Shown here piece after piece: positions 17,180 through 27,129 of a DNA stretch of 64,000 nt. Each line of letters begins with the position of its first letter. Positions within the stretch are counted from its first letter, which is position 1. The translations under genes were made by a program, and so were the position numbers. This DNA comes from Streptomyces sp. NBC_00273 (GTDB lineage Bacteria > Actinomycetota > Actinomycetes > Streptomycetales > Streptomycetaceae), in the NCBI RefSeq assembly GCF_036178145.1, contig NZ_CP108067.1, positions 3,100,001-3,164,000 of the forward strand, written 5' to 3'. Below the pieces are notes generated by a model, which was given only the letters and a program-made list of their open reading frames with translations, did not search any database and was not told where the DNA came from.

Positions 17180-17362
17180 AGAAGCACGACACATTGGCTC
17201 CGTCGGCGACCCCGTGCGGTCCCGCCGGGGTGCCCTGCGGAATGAGAATTCGACTTCGTATCGTTGAAACCGGGAGTTCACCACGCTCCGACGACCCCGG
17301 CCCTGACCCCGACCCCGACCCCGACCCCACGTGACCCAGCCCCCGGAACGGATGGTCCCTCC

Positions 17363-17791
17363 TTGCCCGACACCTCCGCCTGGCGGATCGCCCTGCCCCA
17401 CACGGCGGCTGCCGTACCCATGGCCCGCGCCCTCGTCCGCACCGCGCTGGCCGACGCCGACGCGCCCGCCGACCGGGACACCGCGGAGCTCCTGACGGCG
17501 GAACTGGTCGCCAACGCCGTGGAGCACACCAGCTCCGGCGCCCCGATCGAGCTGGTCGTGGAACTGCTCGCGAACGGCTGTCAGGTCGAGGTCCACGACG
17601 GCGATCCGTGCCCGCCCGGCGACCTGTCGACCCGCCCGGAGGCCGGCCGGCCCGACCCCTGGCAGGAGCACGGCCGCGGCCTGCTGCTGATCCGGAGCTT
17701 GAGTTCGGACTGCGGCCACCGCCCCACCCCGCACGGCAAGGCCGTGTGGTTCACCCTGCCCGCGCAGCGCACCGGCCCCGCCCGCGCATGA
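17363..17791 (+). CDS. ATP-binding protein, HATPase_c_2 (anti-sigma/RsbW-like)
   Basis: A single GHKL-type ATPase domain of about 142 residues: LLTAELVANAVEHTSSG (N box), VHDGDP (G1-like), HGRGLLLIRSLSSDCG (G2-like). These stand-alone domains are abundant in Streptomyces and usually act as anti-sigma-factor kinases of the SpoIIAB/RsbW class in the cytosol. The frame is open upstream to a TTG at 17264, but that extension is a simple Pro-Thr repeat from a CCCCGA run, and GGATGG precedes the TTG at 17363; the true start is uncertain. No cognate sigma factor or anti-anti-sigma gene is adjacent. Confidence 0.8.
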   Translation: MPDTSAWRIALPHTAAAVPMARALVRTALADADAPADRDTAELLTAELVANAVEHTSSGAPIELVVELLANGCQVEVHDGDPCPPGDLSTRPEAGRPDPWQEHGRGLLLIRSLSSDCGHRPTPHGKAVWFTLPAQRTGPARA

Positions 17792-17803
17792 CGCGGCGTA
17801 TGA

Positions 17804-18832
17804 CTATGCGTCACCCCGGCCGGACCGGCCGGGTCGACCGAGGGTGGCGACGAGCACGGCCTTGATGGTGTGCAGCCGGTTCTCGGCCTCGTCGAAGACG
17901 ATCGAGTGCTCCGACTCGAACACCTCGTCCGTCACCTCCAGGGAGTCGAGCCCGTGCCGCTCGTGGATCTCCCGGGCCACCTTGGTGCCGAGGTCGTGGA
18001 AGGCCGGCAGGCAGTGCATGAACTTCACGTCCGGGTTCCCGGTGGCGCGCAGCACGTCCATGGTCACCGCGTACGGGGACAGGACCGCGATCCGCTCGTC
18101 CCAGACCTCCTTGGGCTCCCCCATGGACACCCAGATGTCGGTCACGACGAAGTCCGCCCCGGCGACCCCCTCGGCGACCTCCTCGGTCAGGGTGAGCCGG
18201 GCCCCGCTCTCCGCCGCGAGCTCCCGCGCCGCGGCCACCACCGACTCGGCCGGCCAGTAGGACCGGGGCGCGACGATCCGCACGTCCATGCCCAGCAGCG
18301 CACCGGTCACGAGGTAGGAGTTGCCCATGTTGAAGCGGGCGTCGCCGAGGTAGGCGAAGGCGATCCGGTCCAGCGGCTTGGTGGTGTGCTCGGTCATGGT
18401 GAGCAGGTCGGCCAGCATCTGGGTCGGGTGCCAGTCGTCGGTGAGGCCGTTGAAGACGGGGACGCCCGAGTGGGCGGCGAGCTCCTCGACGGCCTGCTGG
18501 CTGTCACCCCGGTACTCGATCCCGTCGAACATCCGGCCCAGCACCCGGGCGGTGTCCTTGACCGACTCCTTGTGGCCCATCTGGGAGCCGGCGGGGTCGA
18601 GGTAGGTGGTGTGCGCACCCTGGTCCGCGGCGGCGACCTCGAAGGCGCAACGGGTCCGGGTGGAGGTCTTCTCGAAGATCAGCGCGATGTTCCGGCCCTC
18701 GAGCAGGCGCTGCTCGACCCCGGCCTTCTTGGCCGCCTTCAGGTCGGCGGCGAGCTCGATCAGGCCGCGGAACTCGGCGGCCGTGAAATCCAGCTCCTTG
18801 AGAAAACTGCGGCCGGCGAGGTCGGTGGCCAT
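17804..18832 (-). CDS. arcB: Ornithine carbamoyltransferase, catabolic context
   Basis: A 342-residue OTCase. [15 protein letters not shown] binds carbamoyl phosphate, [12 protein letters not shown] follows, and [10 protein letters not shown] is the ornithine/catalytic Cys loop. Length and the C-terminal [29 protein letters not shown] match catabolic enzymes. It lies just downstream of arginine deiminase, so it likely splits citrulline phosphorolytically to ornithine and carbamoyl phosphate rather than serving arginine synthesis. A palindrome 53 bp upstream overlaps a possible promoter, so arcB can be expressed separately from arcA. No arcC or arcD is visible in the window. Confidence 0.9.
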   Translation of the reverse strand: MATDLAGRSFLKELDFTAAEFRGLIELAADLKAAKKAGVEQRLLEGRNIALIFEKTSTRTRCAFEVAAADQGAHTTYLDPAGSQMGHKESVKDTARVLGRMFDGIEYRGDSQQAVEELAAHSGVPVFNGLTDDWHPTQMLADLLTMTEHTTKPLDRIAFAYLGDARFNMGNSYLVTGALLGMDVRIVAPRSYWPAESVVAAARELAAESGARLTLTEEVAEGVAGADFVVTDIWVSMGEPKEVWDERIAVLSPYAVTMDVLRATGNPDVKFMHCLPAFHDLGTKVAREIHERHGLDSLEVTDEVFESEHSIVFDEAENRLHTIKAVLVATLGRPGRSGRGDA

Positions 18833-18884
18833 GGGGTCGCTCCAGCGTCACGGTGACAGGGGATGTTGGAAGTCTATACGATCC

Positions 18885-18902
18885 TCTGTATTGATATACA
18901 GA
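18885..18902 (-). promoter_or_regulatory. AT-rich palindrome in the arcB promoter
   Basis: TCTGTAT and ATACAGA form an inverted repeat with a TGAT centre. On the minus strand it covers the expected -35 area relative to TATAGA (18878-18873). It resembles a dimeric regulator site; ArgR- or Crp/Fnr-type control is possible but not shown. Confidence 0.5.
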
Positions 18903-18956
18903 CCGGGCCCGGGGTCTTCCCCCGGACCCGGGACCCCTCCCCCGGCCCGGCCCGCC

Positions 18957-20183
18957 TCAGACCGCGTCCCGCTCGACGGGACAGCTCATGCAGCGCGGCC
19001 CGCCCCGGCCCCGGCCCAGCTCGCTGCCCGGGATCTCGATCACCTCGATGCCCATCTTGCGCAGGTGCGTATTGGTCGTCACGTTCCGCTCGTAGGCGAC
19101 CACGACCCCCGGCTCCACGGCAAGCACGTTGCACCCGTCGTCCCACTGCTCGCGCTCGGCCGAGTGCACGTCCTGCGTCGCGGTCAGCACGCGGATCGAG
19201 TCCAGGCCGAGCGCCCCCGCGATCGCCCGGTGCATGTGGTCCTCCGGGTGGTCGGTCACCTTGAGCTCGTGCGGCCCGCCGCCCGGCTCGATCGTGTACG
19301 AGGGGAGCATCCCGAGCCCGGCGTACTGAGTAAACGTATCTCCGTCGACCATCGTCATCACCGTGTCCAGGTGCATGAAGGCCCGCGACTTGGGCATGTC
19401 GAGCGCCACGATGGACGTCGCCGAACCGGCCGCGAACAGGCCGCGTGCCAGCATCTCCACCGCCTGCGGGGTGGTCCGCTCGCTCATCCCGATCAGCACC
19501 GCCCCGTTGCCGATGACCAGGACGTCCCCGCCCTCGATCGTCGAGGGGTAGTCCGACTGCCCTTGCGACCAGTAGTGGAAGGCGCCGGAGGTGGTGAAGA
19601 GCGGATGGTGCTTGTAGATCGCCTCGAAGTGGACCGTCTCGCGCTGCCGGGCGGGCCAGCGCATCGCGTTGATGGACACCCCGTCGTAGATCCAGGCGGA
19701 GGTGTCCCGGGTGAAGAGGTGGTTGGGCAGCGGGCCCAGCAGGAAACCGTCCAGGTCCAGGGCGTGGAAGCGCACCGACACCGGCTCGGCGTGCCGCTCC
19801 AGGAACTCCCGCTTGGTCATCCCGCCGACAAGGGCCTCCGCCAGCTCGGCCGAGGTCAGCCCGTCGAAGGCCGACCGCAGGTGGTCGGTGGCGAGCGGCC
19901 CGTACTCCTTCTCGTCGAAGACCCGGTCCAGTACGAGGTGCCTGGCCTCCGGGATGTCGAGGGCCTCGCACAGGAGGTCACCGAAGAGGTGGACCTCCAC
20001 GCCCCGGTCCCGCAGCACGTCCGCGAAGCCGTCGTGCTCCTGGCGGGCCCGGCGCACCCACAGCACGTCGTCGAAGAGGAGTGCGTCCTTGTTGCTCGGT
20101 GTGAGCCGCTTCAGCTCCAGGTCGGGCCGGTGGAGGATGACGCGGCGAAGCCGCCCGGTCTCGGAGTCGACATGGAATCCCAT
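18957..20183 (-). CDS. arcA: Arginine deiminase
   Basis: A 408-residue guanidino-modifying enzyme. Family segments are [80 protein letters not shown] and the C-terminal GGGRGGP-like loop with [11 protein letters not shown], whose first Cys is the nucleophile. It hydrolyses arginine to citrulline and ammonia, feeding the downstream arcB product. ATG at 20183 is preferred over the GTG at 20192 because GGGAG lies ten bases before it. It could allow ATP generation during oxygen limitation or neutralise acid, the known role of this pathway. Confidence 0.92.
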   Translation of the reverse strand: MGFHVDSETGRLRRVILHRPDLELKRLTPSNKDALLFDDVLWVRRARQEHDGFADVLRDRGVEVHLFGDLLCEALDIPEARHLVLDRVFDEKEYGPLATDHLRSAFDGLTSAELAEALVGGMTKREFLERHAEPVSVRFHALDLDGFLLGPLPNHLFTRDTSAWIYDGVSINAMRWPARQRETVHFEAIYKHHPLFTTSGAFHYWSQGQSDYPSTIEGGDVLVIGNGAVLIGMSERTTPQAVEMLARGLFAAGSATSIVALDMPKSRAFMHLDTVMTMVDGDTFTQYAGLGMLPSYTIEPGGGPHELKVTDHPEDHMHRAIAGALGLDSIRVLTATQDVHSAEREQWDDGCNVLAVEPGVVVAYERNVTTNTHLRKMGIEVIEIPGSELGRGRGGPRCMSCPVERDAV

Positions 20184-20229
20184 GCCGTACACACTCCCAG
20201 ACCGAACGGCTTTTTGACGTGGCGTCCGC

Positions 20230-20742
20230 TCAGCGAGGGGTGCCGAGGCCGAGAAGCGCCGAGGGGGCGCCGGTGAGCTCCGGTGTGGTCAGGCCCAGTT
20301 CGGGCGCGGTCAGGTTGGGCACCCCGGAGTTGGAGGAGTCCGGCATCGTCAGCAGACCACCGGCGACCAGGCCGGGGGTCCGGGCGAGCAGGCCGGTGGC
20401 CGGCGCCTCGACGGAACCCTCGCCGTCCGTCTCCGGCTTGCCCAGCAGGTTCGGCACCGGGGAGGTGACGAGGGTCTTGCCGAGCTCGGTGCCGACCGGC
20501 ACCGACGGGAGCAGTGGGGTCGGAAGCATGTTCCCCTTGTGGAAGCGGGGCGACTCGGGCGCGCCGACGACCGGCACCGGCACACCGGTGCCCACGCGCG
20601 GGGTGTCCACGCCCAGCGTGGTCTTCACGGCGTCCAGCGGGACACCGACCGGCACCGACTGGGCCACGGCCGGGGTGGCCGCGCCGGCCGCAGCCATACA
20701 GGTCATGAGCGCCGCAATGCTTCCGCGCGCGGTCATCTTCAT
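20230..20742 (-). CDS. Small secreted protein, function unknown
   Basis: A 170-residue protein starting with a signal peptide ([29 protein letters not shown], cleavage after AVA). The mature part is rich in Pro, Val, Gly and Leu with no cysteines or catalytic motif, and repeats short PxL/TPxL elements ([31 protein letters not shown]). It is likely extracellular or wall-associated. It lies 46 bp upstream of arcA on the same strand, so read-through into arcA is possible. Confidence 0.75.
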   Translation of the reverse strand: MKMTARGSIAALMTCMAAAGAATPAVAQSVPVGVPLDAVKTTLGVDTPRVGTGVPVPVVGAPESPRFHKGNMLPTPLLPSVPVGTELGKTLVTSPVPNLLGKPETDGEGSVEAPATGLLARTPGLVAGGLLTMPDSSNSGVPNLTAPELGLTTPELTGAPSALLGLGTPR

Positions 20743-20921
20743 AGGTGACGTTCCGTCCTTCCAGGGTCGCGGACATTCCGCTGCCCTGGATGAACGATCC
20801 CGCCGGTGGTTTTCCCGGAGTTCTCCGCGAAAGTTCCCCCATACGACCTAATTCGAGGCCGTACGGGGGCCACCCCTTTACGGGCCGTGCTGACGCGGCC
20901 CGCCCTCGCGACGGAGCCGGC

Positions 20922-23477
20922 TCACAGGCGCGGGTCGACCGGCTCCGACTCCAGCGCGAGCACCCCGAAGACCGCCTCGTGGACCCGCCACAGCGGCTCG
21001 TCGGCCGCCAGCCGGTCCAGCGCCTCCAGCCCGAGCGCGTACTCGCGCAGCGCGAGCGAGCGCTTGTGACCGAGGAACCGCTCGCGCAGCCGCTCCAGCT
21101 GGTCGGGACGGGTGTACTCCGGGCCGTAGATGATCCGCAGGTACTCGCGCCCGCGCACCTTGACCCCGGGCTGGACCAGCCGGCCCCTGTCGTCCTTGGC
21201 GTACGCCTGGAGCGGCTTGACGACCATGCCCTCGCCGCCGGCGGCCGTCAGCTCCAGCCACCAGTCGGTGCCGGCCCGTACGGAGTCCTCGTCCGCGGTG
21301 TCCACCAGGATCCGGCCGGTGCGCCGGAGCAGTCCGGTGCCGGTCGCCTCGTCGGCGGCGACCAGCCGGTCCAGCCAGAACAGCTGCTCGTCGTGGGGGA
21401 CCGCGGCCAGCGACCGCCCGGCCGCCGCCAACAGCTGGAACGGGGCGAACCGTACGCCGTCCAGACCGTCGGTGGTCCAGCAGTAGCGCCGGTAGGAGTC
21501 GGTGAAGGCGGCCGCGTCGGCGGCCCGGCCGCGCTGGCGCTCCAGCAGCTCGCCGGTGTCGACGCCCCGGGCGGTGGCCGCCTCCAGGGCGGCGATGGCG
21601 CCCGGGAAGACGGCGCCGGAGGCAGCGCCGACGGCGGCGTACTGGTTGCGCAGCAGGCCGATGGACTTCAGGGACCAGGGCAGGAGTTCCCCGTCGAGCA
21701 GCAGCCAGTCGGTGTCGAGCTCCTCCCACAGGCCCGCGCCGGTGATCGCCGCGCGCAGCCGGGTGAGGACCTCCTCGGTGACCTCCGGCTCCTTGAAGAA
21801 GGGCCGCCCGGTGCGGGTGTAGACGGAGCCCGTCGGACCGTCGACCCCGAAGCGGGTGCGGGCCGCGTCGGCGTCCTTGCAGACGAGGACGGTGGCGCGG
21901 GAGCCCATGTGCTTCTCCTCGCACACCACCTGGGCGATGCCGTCCCCCCGGTACTGGGCGAAGGCCTCGGCCGGGTGCTCCAAGTAGCCCTCCTCGCGGG
22001 AGGTGGCCGTCGGCGCCATGGTCGGCGGCAGGTACGGCACGAGACGGGGATCGACGGCGAAGCGGCTCATGACCTCCAGGGCCGCTGCGGCGTTCTCCTC
22101 GCGCACGTTGACGTTGCCCAGGTGCCGGGTCTCCACGACCCGGCGGCCGTGCACGTCCGCCAGGTCGAGCGGGCGGCCGTCGTGCCCGCCCGGCGCCTCG
22201 GCGACGAGCGGCTTGACCGGCTCGTACCAGACCTTCTCGGCCGGTACGTCGACCAGTTCGCGCTCGGGCCAGCGCAGGGCGGTCATCCGGCCGCCGAAGA
22301 CGGCGCCGGTGTCGAGGCAGATGGTGTTGTTGATCCAGGTGGTGTCGGGGACCGGGGTGTGGCCGTAGACCACGACGGCCTTGCCCCGGTAGTCCTCGGC
22401 CCACGGGTAGCGCACGGGCAGGCCGAACTCGTCGGTCTCGCCGGTGGTTTCCCCGTAGAGCGCGTGCGAGCGGACCCGGCCGGAGGTGCGGCCGTGGTAC
22501 TTCTCGGGCAGCCCTGCGTGGCAGACGACCAGCTTGCCGCCGTCGAGGACGTAGTGGCTGACGAGGCCGCGGATGAACTCCCGTACCTCCTGGACGAACT
22601 CCTCCGGCTCCCCCTCCAGCTGCTCGATGGTCTCGGCGAGGCCGTGGGTCCGCTGGACCTTGGAGCCCTTCAGGTAACGGCCGAGCTTGTTCTCGTGGTT
22701 CCCGGGCACGCACAGGGCGTTGCCGGACTTGACCATGCCCATGACGCGGCGCAGGACGCCGGGGCTGTCGGGGCCGCGGTCGACGAGGTCGCCGACGAAG
22801 ACGGCGGTGCGGCCCTCGGGGTGGACCCCGTTCTCGTAGCCGAGCTTGGCAAGCAGGGTCTCCAGCTCGGAGGAACAGCCGTGGATGTCACCGACGATGT
22901 CGAAGGGGCCGGTGAGGTGGGTGAGGTCGTTGAACCGCTTCTCCAGGACCACCTCGGCGGTCTCGGCTTCCTCGACGGAGCGCAGCACGTGGACCTTGCG
23001 GAAGCCCTCGCGCTCCAGACCGCGCAGCGAGCGCCGCAGGTCGCGGCGGTGCCGCTGGATGACGGCGCGGGGCAGCCCGGCCCGGTCGGGGCGGGCGGCG
23101 TTGCGCTCGGCGCAGACCTGCTCGGGCATGTCCAGGACGATGGCGATCGGCAGGACGTCGTGCTCGCGGGCGAGTGCGACCAACTGCCGGCGGGCGTCGG
23201 GCTGGACGCTGGTCGCGTCGACGACGGTCAGGCGGCCGGCGGCGAGGCGCTTGCCCGCGATGTAGTGCAGGACGTCGAAGGCGTCGCGGCTGGCGCTCTG
23301 GTCGTTCTCGTCGTCGGAGACCAGGCCCCGGCAGTAGTCGGAGGAGATGACCTCGGTGGCCTTGAAGTGCTTGCGGGCGAAGGTGGACTTGCCCGATCCG
23401 GTGGCCCCGATCAGAACGACGAGGGACAGGTCGGTGACGGGAAGTGTGCGCGTACGGGGGGTCTCGGTGCTGGTCAT
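20922..23477 (-). CDS. pnkp: Polynucleotide kinase-phosphatase-ligase (bacterial Pnkp)
   Basis: An 851-residue trifunctional RNA repair enzyme. Residues about 1-165 are a 5'-kinase with P-loop GATGSGKS (24-31). About 175-430 is a calcineurin-type phosphatase: VGDIHGCSSE, GDLVDRGPDSPG, GNHENKLG and VVCHAGLP. The remainder is a ligase/adenylyltransferase-like domain with CEEKHMGSRATVLVCKD carrying the likely adenylated Lys, DWLLLDGELLPWS and EGMVVKPL. It heals and seals RNA cleaved by ribotoxins together with Hen1. Its ATG overlaps the hen1 stop (ATGA), so the two are coupled and probably form the known Pnkp-Hen1 heterotetramer. Confidence 0.93.
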   Translation of the reverse strand: MTSTETPRTRTLPVTDLSLVVLIGATGSGKSTFARKHFKATEVISSDYCRGLVSDDENDQSASRDAFDVLHYIAGKRLAAGRLTVVDATSVQPDARRQLVALAREHDVLPIAIVLDMPEQVCAERNAARPDRAGLPRAVIQRHRRDLRRSLRGLEREGFRKVHVLRSVEEAETAEVVLEKRFNDLTHLTGPFDIVGDIHGCSSELETLLAKLGYENGVHPEGRTAVFVGDLVDRGPDSPGVLRRVMGMVKSGNALCVPGNHENKLGRYLKGSKVQRTHGLAETIEQLEGEPEEFVQEVREFIRGLVSHYVLDGGKLVVCHAGLPEKYHGRTSGRVRSHALYGETTGETDEFGLPVRYPWAEDYRGKAVVVYGHTPVPDTTWINNTICLDTGAVFGGRMTALRWPERELVDVPAEKVWYEPVKPLVAEAPGGHDGRPLDLADVHGRRVVETRHLGNVNVREENAAAALEVMSRFAVDPRLVPYLPPTMAPTATSREEGYLEHPAEAFAQYRGDGIAQVVCEEKHMGSRATVLVCKDADAARTRFGVDGPTGSVYTRTGRPFFKEPEVTEEVLTRLRAAITGAGLWEELDTDWLLLDGELLPWSLKSIGLLRNQYAAVGAASGAVFPGAIAALEAATARGVDTGELLERQRGRAADAAAFTDSYRRYCWTTDGLDGVRFAPFQLLAAAGRSLAAVPHDEQLFWLDRLVAADEATGTGLLRRTGRILVDTADEDSVRAGTDWWLELTAAGGEGMVVKPLQAYAKDDRGRLVQPGVKVRGREYLRIIYGPEYTRPDQLERLRERFLGHKRSLALREYALGLEALDRLAADEPLWRVHEAVFGVLALESEPVDPRL

Positions 23478-25012
23478 GCTGCCTCGCCCTCCTTCGGGGT
23501 GTCGGTGGTGCGGATCGTGTCGGTGGTGCCGGCCACTTCGGTGGTGCCGGCCGCGTCGGTGCTGTCGGTGCCGTCGTGCTGGGTGAAGACGGCCATCTGG
23601 GTCGGCGGCCCGACCTCGGGATCGTCGTCGCCGACGGGCACGTACCGGACCCCGTAGCCGTGGCGCCGCGCGACCTGCTCGGCCCAGTCCCGGAACTCCT
23701 CGCGGTTCCACTCGAAGCGGTGGTCGCCGTGGCGGACGTGCCCGGCGGGCAGGGTCTCCCAGCGCACGTTGTACTCGACGTTCGGGGTGGTGACGAGGAC
23801 CGTGCGCGGGCGGGCCGAGCCGAAGACCGCGTACTCCAGCGCGGGCAGCCGCTCCGGGTCCAGGTGCTCGATGACCTCGCTGAGCACGGCCGCGTCGTAG
23901 CCGGCCAACCGCTTGTCGGTGTAGGCGAGCGAGCCCTGGAGGAGTTTCAGCCGCGCGCTCTGCCGCTCGCCCATCCGGTCCAGCCGCAGCCGCCGGGCCG
24001 CGATCTGCAGGGCCCGCACGGACACGTCCATGCCGACGATCTCGGAGTACGCCGGGTCACCGAGCAGCGCCTGGAGCAACTGCCCCTGGCCGCAGCCGAG
24101 GTCCAGCACCCGCTGGGCGCCGGCGAGCCGCAGGGCGGCGAGGATCGCCTCGCGCCGCTGCACGGCGAGCGGCACGGGCCGCTCCTCGGTGTCGCGGGTC
24201 TCGTCCACCGCGTTGTCGAGCTCCTCGACCTCGCTGCCGTCGGCCTCCGCGAGGCGGACCAGTTCCAGGCGCTCGTTGGCGTCCTGGGTCAGCCGCTTGT
24301 GGCGGGCCAGGTAGCGGGCGGTGATCAGCCCGTGCTCGGGGTGGGTGGCGAGCCAGCCGTCTCCGGCCCGCAGCAGCTTGTCGACCTCGTCCGGGGAGAT
24401 CCAGTAGTGCTTGGCGTCGTCGAGGACCGGCAGCAGCACGTAGAGCTGCCGCAGGGCGTCGGCGAGGCGCAGCTCGCCCTCCAGGACGAGCCGTACGTAG
24501 CGGGAGTCCCCCCATTCGGGGAACTGCTCGTCGAGCGGTACGGCCTCGGCCTGGACGAGGTCCCAGCCGAGCGGTCCGAACAGCCGGTGCACGAGCGCGG
24601 CGCCGCCGCGGGCGGGCAGTACCGGGATCTCGACGCGCAGCGGCCGGGTCTGCTCCGGGAGGTCGGGGCGGGCGGTGCACTGCCCCTTGAGCGCGGTGCG
24701 GAACACTCCGCTGAGTGCGACGGCGAGCAGCGAGGACGCGGCGTACGGCCGGTCGTTCACGTACTGCGCGAGCGCGGCGTCCGGCGCCCCGCCCCGGCCC
24801 TTGCCCCGGCCGCGGCGCACGAGCGCGACGGGGTCCACCTCCAGCAGCAGGGCCGCCGTGCACCGTTCGGCCGAGGCCTCGGGGTAGAACACGTGGGCGG
24901 TGCCGTGGGAGGTGGAGAACGCCTGCGTCTTGCCGGGATGCTTGTGCAGCAGGTAGCCCAGGTCGGTAGCGGGTCGTTCGGGGGAGCCTGTGGTGGAGAT
25001 CGTCAGGAACAC
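23474..25012 (-). CDS. hen1: 3'-terminal RNA ribose 2'-O-methyltransferase Hen1
   Basis: A 512-residue protein with an N-terminal Hen1 domain (about 1-240, needed to activate the Pnkp ligase) and a C-terminal SAM methyltransferase: RVLDLGCGQGQLL (SAM), VGMDVSVRALQIAARRL, and the metal-binding AAVLSEVIEHLDPERL, with a further His in GHVRHGDHRFEW. Bacterial Hen1 methylates the 2'-OH at the 3' end of damaged RNA before sealing, making the repaired site resistant to renewed cleavage. The C-terminal ~35 residues are a Thr/Asp-rich tail that looks disordered and is not part of the fold. Confidence 0.93.
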   Translation of the reverse strand: MFLTISTTGSPERPATDLGYLLHKHPGKTQAFSTSHGTAHVFYPEASAERCTAALLLEVDPVALVRRGRGKGRGGAPDAALAQYVNDRPYAASSLLAVALSGVFRTALKGQCTARPDLPEQTRPLRVEIPVLPARGGAALVHRLFGPLGWDLVQAEAVPLDEQFPEWGDSRYVRLVLEGELRLADALRQLYVLLPVLDDAKHYWISPDEVDKLLRAGDGWLATHPEHGLITARYLARHKRLTQDANERLELVRLAEADGSEVEELDNAVDETRDTEERPVPLAVQRREAILAALRLAGAQRVLDLGCGQGQLLQALLGDPAYSEIVGMDVSVRALQIAARRLRLDRMGERQSARLKLLQGSLAYTDKRLAGYDAAVLSEVIEHLDPERLPALEYAVFGSARPRTVLVTTPNVEYNVRWETLPAGHVRHGDHRFEWNREEFRDWAEQVARRHGYGVRYVPVGDDDPEVGPPTQMAVFTQHDGTDSTDAAGTTEVAGTTDTIRTTDTPKEGEAA

Positions 25013-25071
25013 GTGACCGATTATCGCTGGTCACCTGCTCCGTCTGCCCCTGGTTTTTCGGTGCTCCCGGC

Positions 25072-25986
25072 TCACCTCGGCCGGTCCGGCAGCAGCGCTC
25101 CGAGGGCGGAGATCCGGTCCGGGCCGATCCGGCAGCAGCCGCCGATGAGGCGGGCGCCGGTGGTGCACCAGGCCTGCGCGGGCCAGGGGACGGGAGTTTC
25201 GGGGGCGTGCCAAGTGCGGGTGGTGGCGTTCCAGACCGAGCCGTCGTTGGGGTAGGCCAGCAGCGGTCCGGCGGTGACGGCGGCCGCGGCTTCGAGGGCG
25301 GGCAGGACATCGGCCGGATCGCAGCAGTTGACGCCGACCGCGATGACCTCCGGAGCCGCCGCGGCGAGGGCGAAGGCTTCGCGGAGGGGCTGCCCGGCCC
25401 ATGTGCGGCCCCCGGCCACCGTGTACGAGAGCCAGGCGGGTGCGCCGGTTTCGGCGAGGACGGTGAGCAGCGCTTCGGCCTCGTCGGTGTCCGGGACGGT
25501 CTCGACGGCCAGGACGTCGGGGCCGGCGGCGAGGAGGGCCTCGATGCGGGGGCGGTGGAAGGCGGCGAGTTCGCGCACGCTCAGCCCGTACCGGCCGCGG
25601 TACTCGGAGCCGTCCGCGAGCACCGCTCCGTACGGTCCCACGGAGGCGGCCACCCACACCTCGTGGTCGGCGGCCTCGGCGGCCCGGGCGGCCAGGTGGA
25701 CGCTGCGGCGCAGCAGGGCGGTGGTTGCGGCGCGGTCGTGGCCGTGGGCGGCGAAGGCCTCGTAGCCGACCTGGTAACTGGCGGTGATCAGCACCTCGGC
25801 GCCGGCCCGGGCGTACGCCGTGTGGGCGGCCGCCACCTGGTCCGGGTGCTCGACGAGCACCCGGCCCGACCAGAGGTCGCCGGACAGGTCGCAGCCCTGG
25901 GCGGCGAGCTGGTTGCTGAGCCCGCCGTCCAGGAGCACGGCCCTGCGGGCCAGGGCTTCGGCGAGCGGGCCGGACGCGCGTGGCAT
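25072..25986 (-). CDS. mmuM: Homocysteine S-methyltransferase
   Basis: A 304-residue zinc-dependent barrel enzyme. Opening VLLDGGLSNQLAAQGCDLSGDLWSG, then ITASYQVGYEAF, VAASVGPYGAVLADGSEYRGRYG, GVNCCDP and IGGCCRIGP; the Cys of NCC and the two Cys of GGCCR are the zinc ligands. It transfers a methyl group from S-methylmethionine (or SAM) to homocysteine, giving methionine. It sits downstream of hen1 on the same strand with a 59-bp gap, so co-transcription is possible, and the methyl donor economy could be shared only by coincidence. Confidence 0.92.
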   Translation of the reverse strand: MPRASGPLAEALARRAVLLDGGLSNQLAAQGCDLSGDLWSGRVLVEHPDQVAAAHTAYARAGAEVLITASYQVGYEAFAAHGHDRAATTALLRRSVHLAARAAEAADHEVWVAASVGPYGAVLADGSEYRGRYGLSVRELAAFHRPRIEALLAAGPDVLAVETVPDTDEAEALLTVLAETGAPAWLSYTVAGGRTWAGQPLREAFALAAAAPEVIAVGVNCCDPADVLPALEAAAAVTAGPLLAYPNDGSVWNATTRTWHAPETPVPWPAQAWCTTGARLIGGCCRIGPDRISALGALLPDRPR

Positions 25987-26001
25987 CGGTTCGCCGCCTC
26001 C

Positions 26002-26925
26002 CTAACGGAGCTGGGAGAGCACCCGGGCGGAGATCAGCTCCAGGTGGTCCAGGTCGTCGAGGTCGAGGAGCTGGAGGTAGACGCGGGAGGAGCCGACGGC
26101 GCCGTAGGCACCGATCTTCTCCACGACTTCGGCCGGGGAGCCGGCCAGGCCGTTGGCCTTGAGCTCGTCGACGTCGCGGCCGATGGCGGCGGCCCGGCGG
26201 GCCACCTCGGCGTCGTCCTTGCCCACGCAGACGACGAGGGCGTTGGAGTAGCGCAGGTCGTCGGCCTTGCGGCCGGCCTCCTCGGCGGCCTCCCGGACCC
26301 GGGCGAACTGCCGCTCGCTGTCGGCGATCGACGCGAAGGGCATGTTGAACTCGTCCGCGTACCGGGCGGCGAGCCGCGGGGTGCGCTTGGCTCCGTGGCC
26401 GCCGATGAGGACGGGGACCTTGGTCTGGGCGGGCTTGGGGAGCGCGGGCGAGTTCTCCACCTGGTAGTGCTTGCCCGCGTAGTCGAAGGAGGCGCCGGCC
26501 TCGGTGGCCCACAGGCCGGTGACGATGGCCAGCTGCTCCTCCAGCCGGGACATCCGGTCCGCCGGGAAGGGGATCCCGTACGCCTTGTGCTCCTGCTCGA
26601 ACCAGCCCGCGCCGAGACCCAGTTCGATGCGGCCGCCGGACATCTGGTCGACCTGGGCCACCTGGATGGCGAGGACTCCGGGCAGCCGGAAGGTTCCTGC
26701 CGTCATCAGCGTGCCCAGGCGGATCCGCTGGGTTTCCCGGGCCAGGCCCGCGAGGGTGATCCACGCGTCGGTGGGTCCGGGCAGACCGTCGGCGGCGCCC
26801 ATGCTCAGGTAGTGGTCGGAGCGGAAGAACGCGTCGAAGCCCAGGTCCTCGGTGGCCTTGGCGACGGTCAGGAGCGTGTCGTAGTTCGCACCCTGCTGGG
26901 GCTCGGTGAAAATGCGAAGATCCAT
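26002..26925 (-). CDS. LLM-class F420-dependent oxidoreductase
   Basis: A 307-residue luciferase-like TIM barrel: DLGFDAFFRSDHYLSM, LAGLARETQRIRLGTLMTAGTFRLPGVLAIQVAQVDQMSGGRIELGLGAGWFEQEHKAYGIPFP, VPVLIGGHGAKRTPRLAARYADEFNM. This pattern belongs to actinobacterial F420-dependent reductases rather than FMN luciferases. The substrate is not evident. ATG at 26925 is preferred; an ATG three codons upstream (26934) is possible. Confidence 0.87.
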   Translation of the reverse strand: MDLRIFTEPQQGANYDTLLTVAKATEDLGFDAFFRSDHYLSMGAADGLPGPTDAWITLAGLARETQRIRLGTLMTAGTFRLPGVLAIQVAQVDQMSGGRIELGLGAGWFEQEHKAYGIPFPADRMSRLEEQLAIVTGLWATEAGASFDYAGKHYQVENSPALPKPAQTKVPVLIGGHGAKRTPRLAARYADEFNMPFASIADSERQFARVREAAEEAGRKADDLRYSNALVVCVGKDDAEVARRAAAIGRDVDELKANGLAGSPAEVVEKIGAYGAVGSSRVYLQLLDLDDLDHLELISARVLSQLR

Positions 26926-27129
26926 GCCCCCCATCCTGCACTTCCCGCCTCGGCAGGGTGAATCTTCGTCAACCGGACGGCGCACGCCCGGGCCCGCCAG
27001 TGACCGGCCCGTAGGGGGATCGTTGGCTCGGACGGAGCCGGACCGCCCGGCCCGCGCGCCGGCGGCGTCCCGCTGGTGCGTCCACCGCCCCCTTCCGCCG
27101 CGGGAAGGGCCAGGGCCGAGGAGGCCGCC

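Noticed and set aside
17264..17362. Pro-Thr repeat N-terminus for the anti-sigma-like ATPase
   Set aside because: Arises from a simple CCCCGA run, has no RBS, and is not expected in the family; the start at 17363 is preferred but remains uncertain.
20745..23657. 970-residue plus-strand frame opposite pnkp
   Set aside because: Antisense shadow of pnkp; composition (Val/Gly/Arg/Asp-rich) is unlike a real protein.
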